This document shows positions 46,305-54,807 of a stretch of DNA of 64,000 nt, in pieces. The DNA comes from Yoonia sp. Its GTDB lineage: Bacteria > Pseudomonadota > Alphaproteobacteria > Rhodobacterales > Rhodobacteraceae. Within the stretch, counting starts at the first letter, position 1, and every line of letters begins with the position of its first letter. The stretch lies in NCBI GenBank assembly GCA_029250945.1, contig JAQXEG010000044.1, forward strand, positions 98,087-162,086. The letters run 5' to 3'. The translations under genes and the position numbers were made by a program. The notes beneath the pieces were generated by a model. It did no database searches. It was not told the origin of the DNA and worked only from the letters and a program-made list of their open reading frames with translations.

Positions 46305-47005
46305 TGCGTATCGCGATGTGGTCTGGTCCGCGGAACCTATCAACTGCGATGATGTATGCGTTTGGAAATCGTGGTGCTGGTTGCACGGCGATCGATGAAC
46401 CGTTCTATGCCGCCTATCTCAAGGCCACTGGTCTGGATCATCCGCTGCGCAACGACATCCTGCGCAGCCAGCCGAACGATAGCGACGCCGTGATTGCGGA
46501 TTTGGCCGACTATGACGGTCTCCAATACGAAAAGCATATGACGCATCACATGCTGCCTGAATTTTCGCGCGATTGGATTGCGGATGTAACCAACGTATTT
46601 CTGATCCGCCACCCCGCCCGCGTTATCGCGAGCTATGAGGCCAAGCGCGAAAACCCGACACTGTCTGACCTTGGATTTGAACAGCAGCTTCATCTGTATG
46701 AGACCTATGGCGGTCGCGTTGTGGACAGCGCGGATATTCGCAAAGACCCCAAAACTGCGACCCAAATCATTTGTGAAGAGATTGGGATCTGCTGGGATCC
46801 GGGCATGTTGGAATGGCCTAAAGGGCCCAAGCCGTTTGACGGCGTTTGGGCGTCCCATTGGTATGGCGCAGTCCACAACAGCACGGGCATTGCGGGCCAA
46901 GAGGGGCCGTTGCCCGAGGTATCAAAAGAGAACGCGTCCTTGCTGGCGCGCGCTTTGGAAATTTATGATGCGATGCGTGAACATCGCTGTTTTTCATTTG
47001 ATTAG
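46304..47005 (+). CDS. Sulfotransferase-like P-loop protein
   Basis: 233 residues. The N-terminus IAMWSGPRNLSTAMMYAFGN matches the 5'-phosphosulfate-binding loop of sulfotransferase-fold proteins and FLIRHPARVIASYEA the 3'-phosphate strand/helix; EPFYAAYL and WKP-like ASHWYGAVHNSTG follow. It starts on the last base of the aminotransferase stop, so the two are translationally coupled. In some plants a similar P-loop domain is fused to a class IV aminotransferase, which supports joint function. Whether it transfers sulfate or only binds nucleotide is not shown. Confidence 0.83.
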   Translation: MRIAMWSGPRNLSTAMMYAFGNRGAGCTAIDEPFYAAYLKATGLDHPLRNDILRSQPNDSDAVIADLADYDGLQYEKHMTHHMLPEFSRDWIADVTNVFLIRHPARVIASYEAKRENPTLSDLGFEQQLHLYETYGGRVVDSADIRKDPKTATQIICEEIGICWDPGMLEWPKGPKPFDGVWASHWYGAVHNSTGIAGQEGPLPEVSKENASLLARALEIYDAMREHRCFSFD

Positions 47006-47008
47006 GGT

Positions 47009-48226
47009 CTATTTCGTGCGCTTATCGCGCGCTGCCAGCAATTTCAAACGCAGCGCGTTTAGCTGGATGAACCCTTGGGCGTCGGTCTGGTCATAGGCAC
47101 CGGCGTCTTCTTCGAACGTCACGTGCGCTTCGGAATACAAGGAATGATCGGACCAGCGGGCGACGGTCGTGGCCGACCCTTTGTAAAGCTTAATTTTGAC
47201 GGTGCCTGTCACGTGCTCTTGGGACTTGTCGATCAGGGCTTGCAGCATCTCGCGTTCGGGCGAGAACCAGAAACCGTTATAGATCAGTTCAGCATATTTG
47301 GGCATGATGCTGTCCTTGAGATGCCCAGCGCCACTATCGAGAGTGATCTGTTCGATGCCGCGGTGCGCCTCTAGCAGAACGGTGCCGCCTGGGGTTTCAT
47401 AGACGCCGCGGGACTTCATGCCGACGAAACGGTTTTCAACCAGATCAAGACGACCAACGCCATGCTTGCCGCCCAGCTCGTTCAGTTTGGTCAGGATCGT
47501 GGCGGGGGTCATCAACTCGCCGTTGATGGACACGGCATCGCCGCGCTCAAACCCGATTTCAATGAACTCTGGCTCGTTCGGGGCATCCTCAGGGGATACG
47601 GTGCGCTGATAAACGTATTCGGGCGCCTCGACAGCAGGGTCCTCAAGAACCTTACCTTCGGAAGAGGTGTGCAACAGGTTGGCGTCAACGCTAAACGGTG
47701 CCTCGCCGCGCTTATCCTTGGCCACAGGGATCTGGTGCTGTTCGGCAAATTCGATCAGTTTGGTGCGGCTTGTCAGGTCCCATTCGCGCCATGGCGCGAT
47801 GACCTTTATGTCGGGGTCGAGGGCGTATGCGGCAACCTCAAACCGGACCTGATCGTTGCCTTTGCCGGTCGCACCGTGGGACACGGCGTCAGCCCCTTCA
47901 AGCGCTGCGATTTCAACCAGACGTTTGGAAATCAGCGGACGGGCGATGGATGTGCCCAGTAGATACAGCCCCTCGTACAGCGCGTTGGCGCGGAACATCG
48001 GGAATACGAAATCACGCACGAATTCTTCGCGTAGGTCCTCGATATAGATCGCCTTTGCCCCCATATCCTCGGCCTTTTTGCGCGCTGGCTCTAGCTCTTC
48101 GCCCTGACCCAGATCAGCGGTAAATGTGACCACCTCGCAGTTATATTCCGTCTGCAACCATTTCAGAATGATCGATGTATCCAGACCACCAGAATACGCG
48201 AGGACAACTTTTTTTGGAGCGGACAT
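47009..48226 (-). CDS. argG: Argininosuccinate synthase
   Basis: This 405-residue ATP-dependent enzyme joins citrulline and aspartate in arginine synthesis. The PP-loop ATP site is [19 protein letters not shown] at the N-terminus, followed by [46 protein letters not shown] and the late [21 protein letters not shown] start at [11 protein letters not shown] (ATG 48224-48226) with AAAAGG nine bases upstream; an in-frame ATG seven codons earlier lacks a ribosome site. It converges on the sulfotransferase-like gene with three bases between and is divergent from the unknown membrane protein across 135 bases. Confidence 0.96.
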   Translation of the reverse strand: MSAPKKVVLAYSGGLDTSIILKWLQTEYNCEVVTFTADLGQGEELEPARKKAEDMGAKAIYIEDLREEFVRDFVFPMFRANALYEGLYLLGTSIARPLISKRLVEIAALEGADAVSHGATGKGNDQVRFEVAAYALDPDIKVIAPWREWDLTSRTKLIEFAEQHQIPVAKDKRGEAPFSVDANLLHTSSEGKVLEDPAVEAPEYVYQRTVSPEDAPNEPEFIEIGFERGDAVSINGELMTPATILTKLNELGGKHGVGRLDLVENRFVGMKSRGVYETPGGTVLLEAHRGIEQITLDSGAGHLKDSIMPKYAELIYNGFWFSPEREMLQALIDKSQEHVTGTVKIKLYKGSATTVARWSDHSLYSEAHVTFEEDAGAYDQTDAQGFIQLNALRLKLLAARDKRTK

Positions 48227-48361
48227 AAGTGCGGGCCTTTTCGTCATTGGGATTTCAAGGCGAGGTAACGGGTTTTGCCCAGTGACGCAAGGATAGGGCG
48301 TTGACGGGGCAGGGGGCAGGGTGCGACCAAAGGACAACCGTTTAAAAAAGGATATTATCCG

Positions 48362-49129
48362 ATGGCTTGGAATATTGTGCGGCACGCGTTTGTGATTGTG
48401 TTTGGTAACCTTAGTAATGCGATTAAGGCGTCGTTGGTGCCGACCTTGTTGTTGGCTGGGGCGTTTGTTGGATTTGGATCCATCATGGATATTCAGATAG
48501 TTGAAGGTAATATGGATTTAGAAGACCTTAGCCAGTCAGGAGTGACGGTTCTTGCCGGTTTGGGACTGCTTGTTTTTGCAATGTTTGTGTTCGCATGGGT
48601 CGCGGTAACCTGGCACAGGTTTATCCTCAAAGAGGAATATCCGGATGTTGTTCCTTCAATTTCTGGGCGTCCGATCTGGCCCTATGTTGCACGCACATTG
48701 ATGATTACCTTGCAGTTCATGTTGCTTTTGATCCCGCTGTTTATCTTGATCATGGCGCTAGCGAATATCCTTTTTTCGAATATCGTGACGGCTGCGATTT
48801 TCGGGGTCGCGTTGAACGTGCTTTATGCGTTCGTTTGGTTTCGCGTCGCCATTTCGCTGCCGTCTGTCGCCGTGGGTGAACACATGGGCAGCATGGATGC
48901 GTGGGAAATCACGTCAGAACATAGTCGTGATATTCTGATGATGAGCGTGGTTATCATCGTGCTGAACTCTGTAATGTCGATGGGTGTTGCAACGCTATTT
49001 GGTGGGCTGCCGCTTGTTGCATTTATCCTAAGAATTATTGTTCAATGGACCACGATGATGGTCGGGATCAGTGTTCTGACCACGCTATACGGTCACATCG
49101 TCGAAGGGCGTTCGTTGTCCGGCAGCTAG
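48362..49129 (+). CDS. Polytopic membrane protein of unknown function
   Basis: 255 residues with about six hydrophobic segments (around residues 24-42, 62-85, 108-135, 138-160, 195-215, 220-245). The N-terminal block [20 protein letters not shown] followed by an internal [18 protein letters not shown] and [11 protein letters not shown] pattern recalls a family with several copies in Roseobacter genomes, but I know no function. GGAT lies nine bases before the ATG. It overlaps the convergent Nudix gene by four bases. Base composition is slightly lower in GC than its neighbours. Confidence 0.75.
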   Translation: MAWNIVRHAFVIVFGNLSNAIKASLVPTLLLAGAFVGFGSIMDIQIVEGNMDLEDLSQSGVTVLAGLGLLVFAMFVFAWVAVTWHRFILKEEYPDVVPSISGRPIWPYVARTLMITLQFMLLLIPLFILIMALANILFSNIVTAAIFGVALNVLYAFVWFRVAISLPSVAVGEHMGSMDAWEITSEHSRDILMMSVVIIVLNSVMSMGVATLFGGLPLVAFILRIIVQWTTMMVGISVLTTLYGHIVEGRSLSGS

Positions 49130-49563
49130 AACGACAGGTTCGCCACGAACGACGCGTCGCCGTCGTTTGCTAATTCCTGAATGGCGTCGCTTGGGTACAT
49201 CCAGACCGGTTCATGTCCGGCCTCGCGCGGGGGGCCGTGGCGGCGGACGGGTAGGGCGGTGTAGATGTGGCAGATTTTTTCCGCATGGATCCTGTATTCT
49301 GGCATCCAGACAAAACGCCGGAACGCGCCAAGGCGACGGGGTTTTGTAATGCTCCAACCGGTTTCTTCGAATACCTCACGGTGTAGCGCCTGTATCGGGC
49401 TTTCGCCTGGATCAATCCCGCCGCCGGGCAGTTGAAATTCATAGTGCGGCGCGGCCTGAAACGTCAGCAAAAGCTGACCGGCATTGGGTAAAATTGCATA
49501 GGCACCGGGCCGCGTTTGATAGCGTTTCCCTGCTTTTGGCGCGTTTCCATAGCGTTTGATCAT
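49126..49563 (-). CDS. Nudix hydrolase
   Basis: A 145-residue Nudix-fold pyrophosphohydrolase. The Nudix box reads GGGIDPGESPIQALHREVFE followed by ETGW, an intact GX5EX7REUXEEXGU. Preceding TRPGAYAILPNAGQLLL and later GAFRRFVWMPEYRIHAEKI are structural. Substrate unknown. I start at MIKRYGNAPKAGKRYQTRPG (ATG 49561-49563) with AAGGGGAC six bases upstream; the longer frame would overlap the hslO promoter. It is convergent with the membrane protein and divergent from hslO, 76 bases away. Confidence 0.9.
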   Translation of the reverse strand: MIKRYGNAPKAGKRYQTRPGAYAILPNAGQLLLTFQAAPHYEFQLPGGGIDPGESPIQALHREVFEETGWSITKPRRLGAFRRFVWMPEYRIHAEKICHIYTALPVRRHGPPREAGHEPVWMYPSDAIQELANDGDASFVANLSF

Positions 49564-49639
49564 CGTTGTCCCCTTGGCGTGCGGCTTGTCCTGCCTATAT
49601 AGGCGCGGTATGCCAATACCGTACATGTAAGGAAATCCG

Positions 49640-50626
49640 ATGACCCAAGGCAAGATCGCTTGGGACGATACCGTCCTGCCGTTTCAACTCGACCGTTCTG
49701 ACATCCGTGGCCGTGTGGCCCGTTTGGATACCGCGTTCGAGGAAATTTTGGCCCAGCACGACTACCCCCCTATGATCGAGGGGCTGGTGGCCGAGATGGC
49801 GTTGCTGACCGCATTGATAGGCCAGTCGATGAAGCTACGGTGGAAGCTGTCGTTGCAGGTGCGTGGCGATGGCCCCGCCCGTCTGATCGCGACAGATTAT
49901 TATGCGCCCGTTGGTGATGATCAGCCCGCCCGCATCCGTGCCTATGCATCCTATGATGCCGACCGCTTGGATGAGACGGCCAATCCGTTCAGCCAGATTG
50001 GCAAAGGGTACTTTGCGATCCTGATTGATCAGGGTGAGGATATGACACCTTACCAAGGCATCACCCCAATTGCGGGTGGGTCATTGGCCGCATGTGCGCA
50101 GACTTATTTTTCGCAGTCCGAGCAGTTGCCAACACGGTTTGAACTGTCATTCGGTCGTAGCCAGCTCGCTGGCGAGGGTGAACATTGGCGCGCTGGTGGC
50201 ATGATGTTGCAACATATGCCCAAGGCATCTCCGCATGTGTCGGGCGAAGGTGGGTCCGGCCACGAAGGCTTGCTAGAGGCAGAGGATATCCTGACCGATA
50301 ATGAGGCTGAAAACTGGACTCGCGCCAACACGTTGCTGGATACTGTCGATGAGCTGGAATTGATCGGCCCGTCCGTGACGCCGTCCGACCTGTTGGTCCG
50401 CCTGTTCCACGAAGAAGAGCCGCGCGTTTACGACCCGCAGCCTGTCAAATTCGGCTGCACGTGTTCCGAGGATCGTGTGCGTCAATCCCTGTCAATTTAT
50501 TCGGCCAAGGATCTGACCCACATGACCAAGGATGACGGTACGCTGACCGCGGACTGTCAGTTCTGTGGTGCGCATTACGTGTTCGATCCCGCGACTGTCG
50601 GGTTCGAGGCGAAAAGTGACGGCTGA
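49640..50626 (+). CDS. hslO: Hsp33 redox-regulated chaperone
   Basis: This 328-residue holdase is activated by oxidation and unfolding. The C-terminal zinc/redox switch is intact: CTC in KFGCTCSEDRVR and CQFC in ADCQFCGAHYVFDP, giving the four expected zinc-binding cysteines (CXC and CXXC). The N-terminal domain shows FQLDRSDIRGRVARLD, EMALLTALIGQSMKLRWKLS and ARIRAYASYD. It is a little longer than the E. coli protein because of an insert near residues 180-215. The GTG start of the next gene lies inside its end, so hslO, the Nudix gene and cca are coupled. Confidence 0.96.
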   Translation: MTQGKIAWDDTVLPFQLDRSDIRGRVARLDTAFEEILAQHDYPPMIEGLVAEMALLTALIGQSMKLRWKLSLQVRGDGPARLIATDYYAPVGDDQPARIRAYASYDADRLDETANPFSQIGKGYFAILIDQGEDMTPYQGITPIAGGSLAACAQTYFSQSEQLPTRFELSFGRSQLAGEGEHWRAGGMMLQHMPKASPHVSGEGGSGHEGLLEAEDILTDNEAENWTRANTLLDTVDELELIGPSVTPSDLLVRLFHEEEPRVYDPQPVKFGCTCSEDRVRQSLSIYSAKDLTHMTKDDGTLTADCQFCGAHYVFDPATVGFEAKSDG

Positions 50627-51206
50627 TCTACGCCAGACATTAATGGATGCGCTGTCCAAAACGGGCCGCGCATCCTCTGACTATGACTTGAACAAAGATG
50701 TGGATTTGCCGCAGGGGCGCAAGCTGACGCCTGCGTCTGTGTTGATCGCTGTGCGTGTCGAAACGGGCGCTGTCATCCTGACCAAACGGTCGGCCAAGCT
50801 GAAACATCATCCGGGTCAGATCGCCTTTGCTGGTGGGAAACAGGATGCGGATGATGCCGATGCCATCGCCGCTGCCCTGCGCGAGGCGCGCGAGGAAATT
50901 GACCTGATGCCCGATATGGTCGAGGTGTTGGGCACATTGCCACCCCATGAAACTGTCACCGGATATTCTGTCACCCCCGTGATCGCGCTGGTCCACGGTG
51001 ATTTCGCGCCTGTGCCAGAAGCGGGCGAAGTGTCCGAGGTGTTTGAGGTGCCGTTCACCCATGTCATAACCCCCGCCAATTTCCGTATAGAGGGCCGCCG
51101 CTGGCAAGGCCGCCGCCGCCAGTATTACGTCGTCCCGTTCGGCCCCTATTACATCTGGGGTGCGACCGCACGTATCCTGCGCGCACTGGCGGATCGGGTC
51201 GTATGA
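50616..51206 (+). CDS. CoA-type Nudix pyrophosphatase (NudL-like)
   Basis: A 196-residue Nudix hydrolase of the UPF0035/CoA branch. The CoA signature VILTKRSAKLKHHPGQIAFA precedes the Nudix box GGKQDADDADAIAAALREAR followed by EEIDL; Asp in place of the first Glu is usual in this branch. It probably removes phosphoadenosine from CoA or its oxidised thioesters. The start GTG 50616-50618 is preceded by GAGGCG and overlaps hslO by 11 bases; ATG 50643 is an alternative. It overlaps cca by four bases. Confidence 0.9.
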   Translation: MTADLRQTLMDALSKTGRASSDYDLNKDVDLPQGRKLTPASVLIAVRVETGAVILTKRSAKLKHHPGQIAFAGGKQDADDADAIAAALREAREEIDLMPDMVEVLGTLPPHETVTGYSVTPVIALVHGDFAPVPEAGEVSEVFEVPFTHVITPANFRIEGRRWQGRRRQYYVVPFGPYYIWGATARILRALADRVV

Positions 51207-52330
51207 CCATGCTAACCGCCCCTTGGCTAACCGGCCCTGCCCGCGCTGTGTGTCAGATGCTTGAAGATGGGGGTTATCAGGCGTGGTTCGTCGGCGGTTG
51301 CGTGCGCAATGCGCTGATGGATGCACCCGTGTCTGATCTGGATGTCTGCACGGATGCCCACCCCGAGACTGTGATCAACTTGGCCAAAGCCGCTGGGCTG
51401 AAACCCGTTCCCACAGGCATTGATCATGGCACCATCACGGTTGTGTTGGACGGTGAGCCGATCGAGGTCACGACCTTTCGCCGTGATGTCGCGACCGACG
51501 GGCGGCGGGCAGTTGTCGCTTTTGCTGATACGATGGACGACGATGCGCTGCGCCGTGATTTCACGATGAACGCGATCTATTGCGATATTCGTGGACAGGT
51601 GGCTGACCCGTTGGGTGGGCTGCCCGACCTGCACGCACGGCATGTCCGGTTTATCGAAGACCCCGCAACGCGGATCAAAGAAGACTACTTGCGTATCCTG
51701 CGGTTTTTCCGGTTTTACGCGTGGTATGGCGACCCTGACGGCGGCATTGACGCCGATGGTTTGGCCGCCTGTGCGATGTATGCTGACGGGATCGACGGGC
51801 TTTCGTCTGAGCGGATAACATCCGAGATGATCAAGCTGTTGTCCGCCCCCGATCCATCGCTTGCGGTGGCATCAATGGGACGGTCAGGTGTCTTGATGCA
51901 TATCGCGGCGGGGGCCGCGCTGGATGTGATTTCTACGCTGGTGCATCTGGAACAATCGGTCGGGATCACCCCTGATCCTGTGCGCCGTATTGCGGCCCTT
52001 GGTGGTGATCGTGATCGGTGGCGCATGTCCAACGCGATGCAAGCTGCACTTGATGCGCGTATGGCGGATTTGCCACTGGCCGAGATTGCCTATCGCCACG
52101 GTGCTGATGCCGCGACAGACCGCTATCTGATCGAACAGGCCAGCATGACACAGCCCGCTGATCCAGATCGGATCGCCAGCTTTGCGCACGCTGCCGTACA
52201 GGTTTTTCCGCTCAAGGCCGCCGACCTGATGCCTGATCTGCAAGGGGTCGCGCTGGGCCAAGCGCTTAAGTCTGCGCAAGCGCGGTGGATCGCGTCCAGC
52301 TTTACCCTGACCAAGGATGACCTGCTGTGA
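51203..52330 (+). CDS. cca: CCA tRNA nucleotidyltransferase / poly(A) polymerase family
   Basis: A 375-residue class II nucleotidyltransferase that adds or repairs CCA ends of tRNA. Motifs are the loop FVGGCVRNALMDAPVSDLDV with its metal-binding DLD, then TTFRRDV, ALRRDFTMNAIYCDIRG, DPLGGLPDLHARHVRFIEDP and the RIKEDYLRILRFFRF helix (motif D/neck). The C-terminal half is the diverged body and tail. It overlaps the Nudix gene upstream and the LysE gene downstream, four bases each. Poly(A) polymerase is the alternative reading, but the alphaproteobacterial context favours CCA addition. Confidence 0.93.
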   Translation: MTMLTAPWLTGPARAVCQMLEDGGYQAWFVGGCVRNALMDAPVSDLDVCTDAHPETVINLAKAAGLKPVPTGIDHGTITVVLDGEPIEVTTFRRDVATDGRRAVVAFADTMDDDALRRDFTMNAIYCDIRGQVADPLGGLPDLHARHVRFIEDPATRIKEDYLRILRFFRFYAWYGDPDGGIDADGLAACAMYADGIDGLSSERITSEMIKLLSAPDPSLAVASMGRSGVLMHIAAGAALDVISTLVHLEQSVGITPDPVRRIAALGGDRDRWRMSNAMQAALDARMADLPLAEIAYRHGADAATDRYLIEQASMTQPADPDRIASFAHAAVQVFPLKAADLMPDLQGVALGQALKSAQARWIASSFTLTKDDLL

Positions 52331-52923
52331 TTACGGCGCCAGAGGCGATTTTGGTTCTGGTCACCTATGTGTTCGTCGGGTTGTTTTCGCCGGGTCCGAA
52401 TGTGGTTTTACTGACCGCGTCTGGTGCGCGTTTCGGGTTTCGGGCGACGGTGCCGCATATCCTTGGCGTGGCGCTGGGCGTCGGGTTGATTGCGGGGCTG
52501 ACGGGTATCGGGGTCGGGGTCGTGTTGCTGGCGTTTCCTTGGCTGACCCTTATTCTGAAATTCATCGCAAGCGCGTGGATTTTGTGGATGGCGTGGGGGC
52601 TGTGGCAGGCAAACCCCATCACCAAGCGTGAAACTGGCGGGCGACCATTCACATTCCCTGAGGCGGTGTTGTTCCAAGCCGTGAACCCGAAAATCTGGGT
52701 CGTGGCGCTGGTGGCAAGCACGTATGTCGCCGCACTTCCGCCGCTATCGCAGGCCATGTGGTTGGCCGCCGCTTTTTCTGGGATCAATCTGTTGGTCTGT
52801 CTATTCTGGACATGGGCAGGGACGTTGTTGGCGTTTTTGCTGAATAGCCCGCGGGCCTGGCTGGTGTTCATGCGGATCATGGCCGTCGCATTGGCAGGTT
52901 TCTCGCTAGCGGTTTTCCTCTGA
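52327..52923 (+). CDS. LysE/RhtB-family exporter
   Basis: A 198-residue membrane protein with about six hydrophobic helices. The family hallmark is FVGLFSPGPNVVLLTASGAR near residue 17, then FGFRATVPHILGVALG, and VLFQAVNPKIWVVALVAST in the second half. Such proteins export amino acids or related small molecules; the substrate is not predictable. The start is GTG 52327-52329, overlapping the cca stop by four bases. Confidence 0.92.
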   Translation: MITAPEAILVLVTYVFVGLFSPGPNVVLLTASGARFGFRATVPHILGVALGVGLIAGLTGIGVGVVLLAFPWLTLILKFIASAWILWMAWGLWQANPITKRETGGRPFTFPEAVLFQAVNPKIWVVALVASTYVAALPPLSQAMWLAAAFSGINLLVCLFWTWAGTLLAFLLNSPRAWLVFMRIMAVALAGFSLAVFL

Positions 52924-52971
52924 TAGCATCCGCGCTATGTTCTTGGGATAATCACCAAAAGCAGTAGCCCA

Positions 52972-54807
52972 ATGTTTCGATTTTTCGAAAACCTTGTTGA
53001 TCCATACGCCACCTATCCACAAAACGACACGCCGCCGACGCGGTTGTTTCCGTTTCTGATCGACTACATGCGTCCGTTTCGGCGCGTGTTTTGGATCACT
53101 GGCGCACTGTCCGTCATTGTCGCTGTGGTTGAGATTTGGTTGCTTGGCTATCTCGGCCGGTTGGTGAACATCCTGTCCGAAGGGACCCCTGCGCAGGTGT
53201 GGATCCAATCCGGGACCGAGCTGGTGTTGGTTGCGATTTTTCTACTGACCCTGCGGCCAATGACCCAAGCTCTCCATACCATGCTGCTGAACCAGACGAT
53301 CATGCCCAACATCGGGACGATTGCGCGGTGGCGTGGGCATCGGCACGTGCTGCGTCAATCAGTTGGTTGGTTCGAGGATGATTTTGCTGGACGCATCGCC
53401 AACCGGATCGTGCAAACACCCCCCGCCGTGGGCGAAGTGGTATTTCAGGTGTTTGACGCGCTGACATTTTCCTTTGCTTATATCATTGGCGCGCTCATCT
53501 TACTGGGCGACGCTGACCCGCGGTTGATCTTGCCGCTGTTGATCTGGGGCGTGCTCTACGGGTTCCTGATCCATTGGGTCGTGCGTAAAATCACCCCCGC
53601 GTCAGAGGCATCATCAGATGCCCGCAGTCAGTTCACCGGCCGTGTTGTCGATAGCTATACGAACATTCATTCGGTCAAGATGTTCGCCCATCACGACCGA
53701 GAGGTGGACTACGCCAAAGACGCTATCGAATACGCCCGCCGCACGTTCCAGCATGAGATGCGGCTTTATACGATTATGGATGTTTCGCTGTCGCTGCTGA
53801 ACGGTTTTCTGATCGTCGGCGTTGTCGCTTGGGCAATTTCCCTTTGGGTTGGCGGCACGGCGGACGTGGGTGTTGTCGCGGTGGCCACGGCGCTGACATT
53901 GCGGATGAATGGCATGTCCGGCTGGATAATGTGGGCAGTGTCGAATTTCTATCGCAACCTTGGTGTTGTGGCCGAAGGGATGCAGACAATTGCTCAGCCC
54001 GTCACATTGGTCGACGATGCAGATGCCAAGCCACTTGTGATGCAGAATGGTGTCGTCACGCTGCGCGATTTGTCCCATCATTATGGCAAGCAATCAGGCG
54101 GTCTTGATCATATCAACCTGTCGATTGAGGCGGGCCAAAAGGTGGGTCTTGTCGGGCAATCGGGTGCCGGGAAATCGACCCTCGTTAAGTTGATTTTGCG
54201 GTTTTATGATGCCGAACAGGGCGCGATTGTGATTGACGGACAGCCGATCCAAAACGTGACCCAAGATAGTCTGCGGTCCGCCATCGGCATGGTCCAACAG
54301 GACAGTGCATTGCTTCACCGGTCCGTGCGCGAGAACATCATGTATGGTGACCCGACCGCGACCGAGGATCAGACGATTGCTGCTGCCCAAAAGGCCGAAG
54401 CCCATGATTTCATCCTCGACCTGGAGGATAGTGAGGGCAACATAGGTTACGACGCCCGCGTCGGTGAACGCGGTGTCAAATTGTCCGGCGGCCAACGGCA
54501 ACGTATCGCGCTAGCGCGTGTTATCCTAAAGGATCCGCCAATCTTGATCTTGGACGAGGCGACAAGCGCGCTGGATTCCGAGGTAGAGGCCGCGATCCAG
54601 CAGACACTGCACAAGATGATGGAAGGCAAGACCGTGATCGCGATCGCCCACCGTCTGTCGACCATCGCGCAGATGGACCGGATTATCGTCATGGAACAAG
54701 GCCGCGTGATCGAGGATGGCACCCACGACAGTCTGTTGGCTGAGGGTGGGAAATACGCACAGTTTTGGGCGCGCCAATCAGGCGGGTTTTTGGGGCAAGA
54801 CGGATGA
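52972..54807 (+). CDS. ABC exporter half-transporter 1 (permease-ATPase fusion)
   Basis: A 611-residue MsbA/LmrA-type protein. The membrane domain covers about residues 20-330 with six helices; the ATPase follows with Walker A VGLVGQSGAGKSTLVKLIL, Q-loop GMVQQDSALLHRSVREN, signature VKLSGGQRQRIALARVI, Walker B ILILDEATSALDSE and the switch IAIAHRLSTIAQMDRI. All catalytic residues are intact. The next gene encodes a similar half-transporter and overlaps this stop by four bases, so a heterodimer is likely. Substrate unknown; lipid or multidrug export are both possible. Confidence 0.92.
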   Translation: MFRFFENLVDPYATYPQNDTPPTRLFPFLIDYMRPFRRVFWITGALSVIVAVVEIWLLGYLGRLVNILSEGTPAQVWIQSGTELVLVAIFLLTLRPMTQALHTMLLNQTIMPNIGTIARWRGHRHVLRQSVGWFEDDFAGRIANRIVQTPPAVGEVVFQVFDALTFSFAYIIGALILLGDADPRLILPLLIWGVLYGFLIHWVVRKITPASEASSDARSQFTGRVVDSYTNIHSVKMFAHHDREVDYAKDAIEYARRTFQHEMRLYTIMDVSLSLLNGFLIVGVVAWAISLWVGGTADVGVVAVATALTLRMNGMSGWIMWAVSNFYRNLGVVAEGMQTIAQPVTLVDDADAKPLVMQNGVVTLRDLSHHYGKQSGGLDHINLSIEAGQKVGLVGQSGAGKSTLVKLILRFYDAEQGAIVIDGQPIQNVTQDSLRSAIGMVQQDSALLHRSVRENIMYGDPTATEDQTIAAAQKAEAHDFILDLEDSEGNIGYDARVGERGVKLSGGQRQRIALARVILKDPPILILDEATSALDSEVEAAIQQTLHKMMEGKTVIAIAHRLSTIAQMDRIIVMEQGRVIEDGTHDSLLAEGGKYAQFWARQSGGFLGQDG

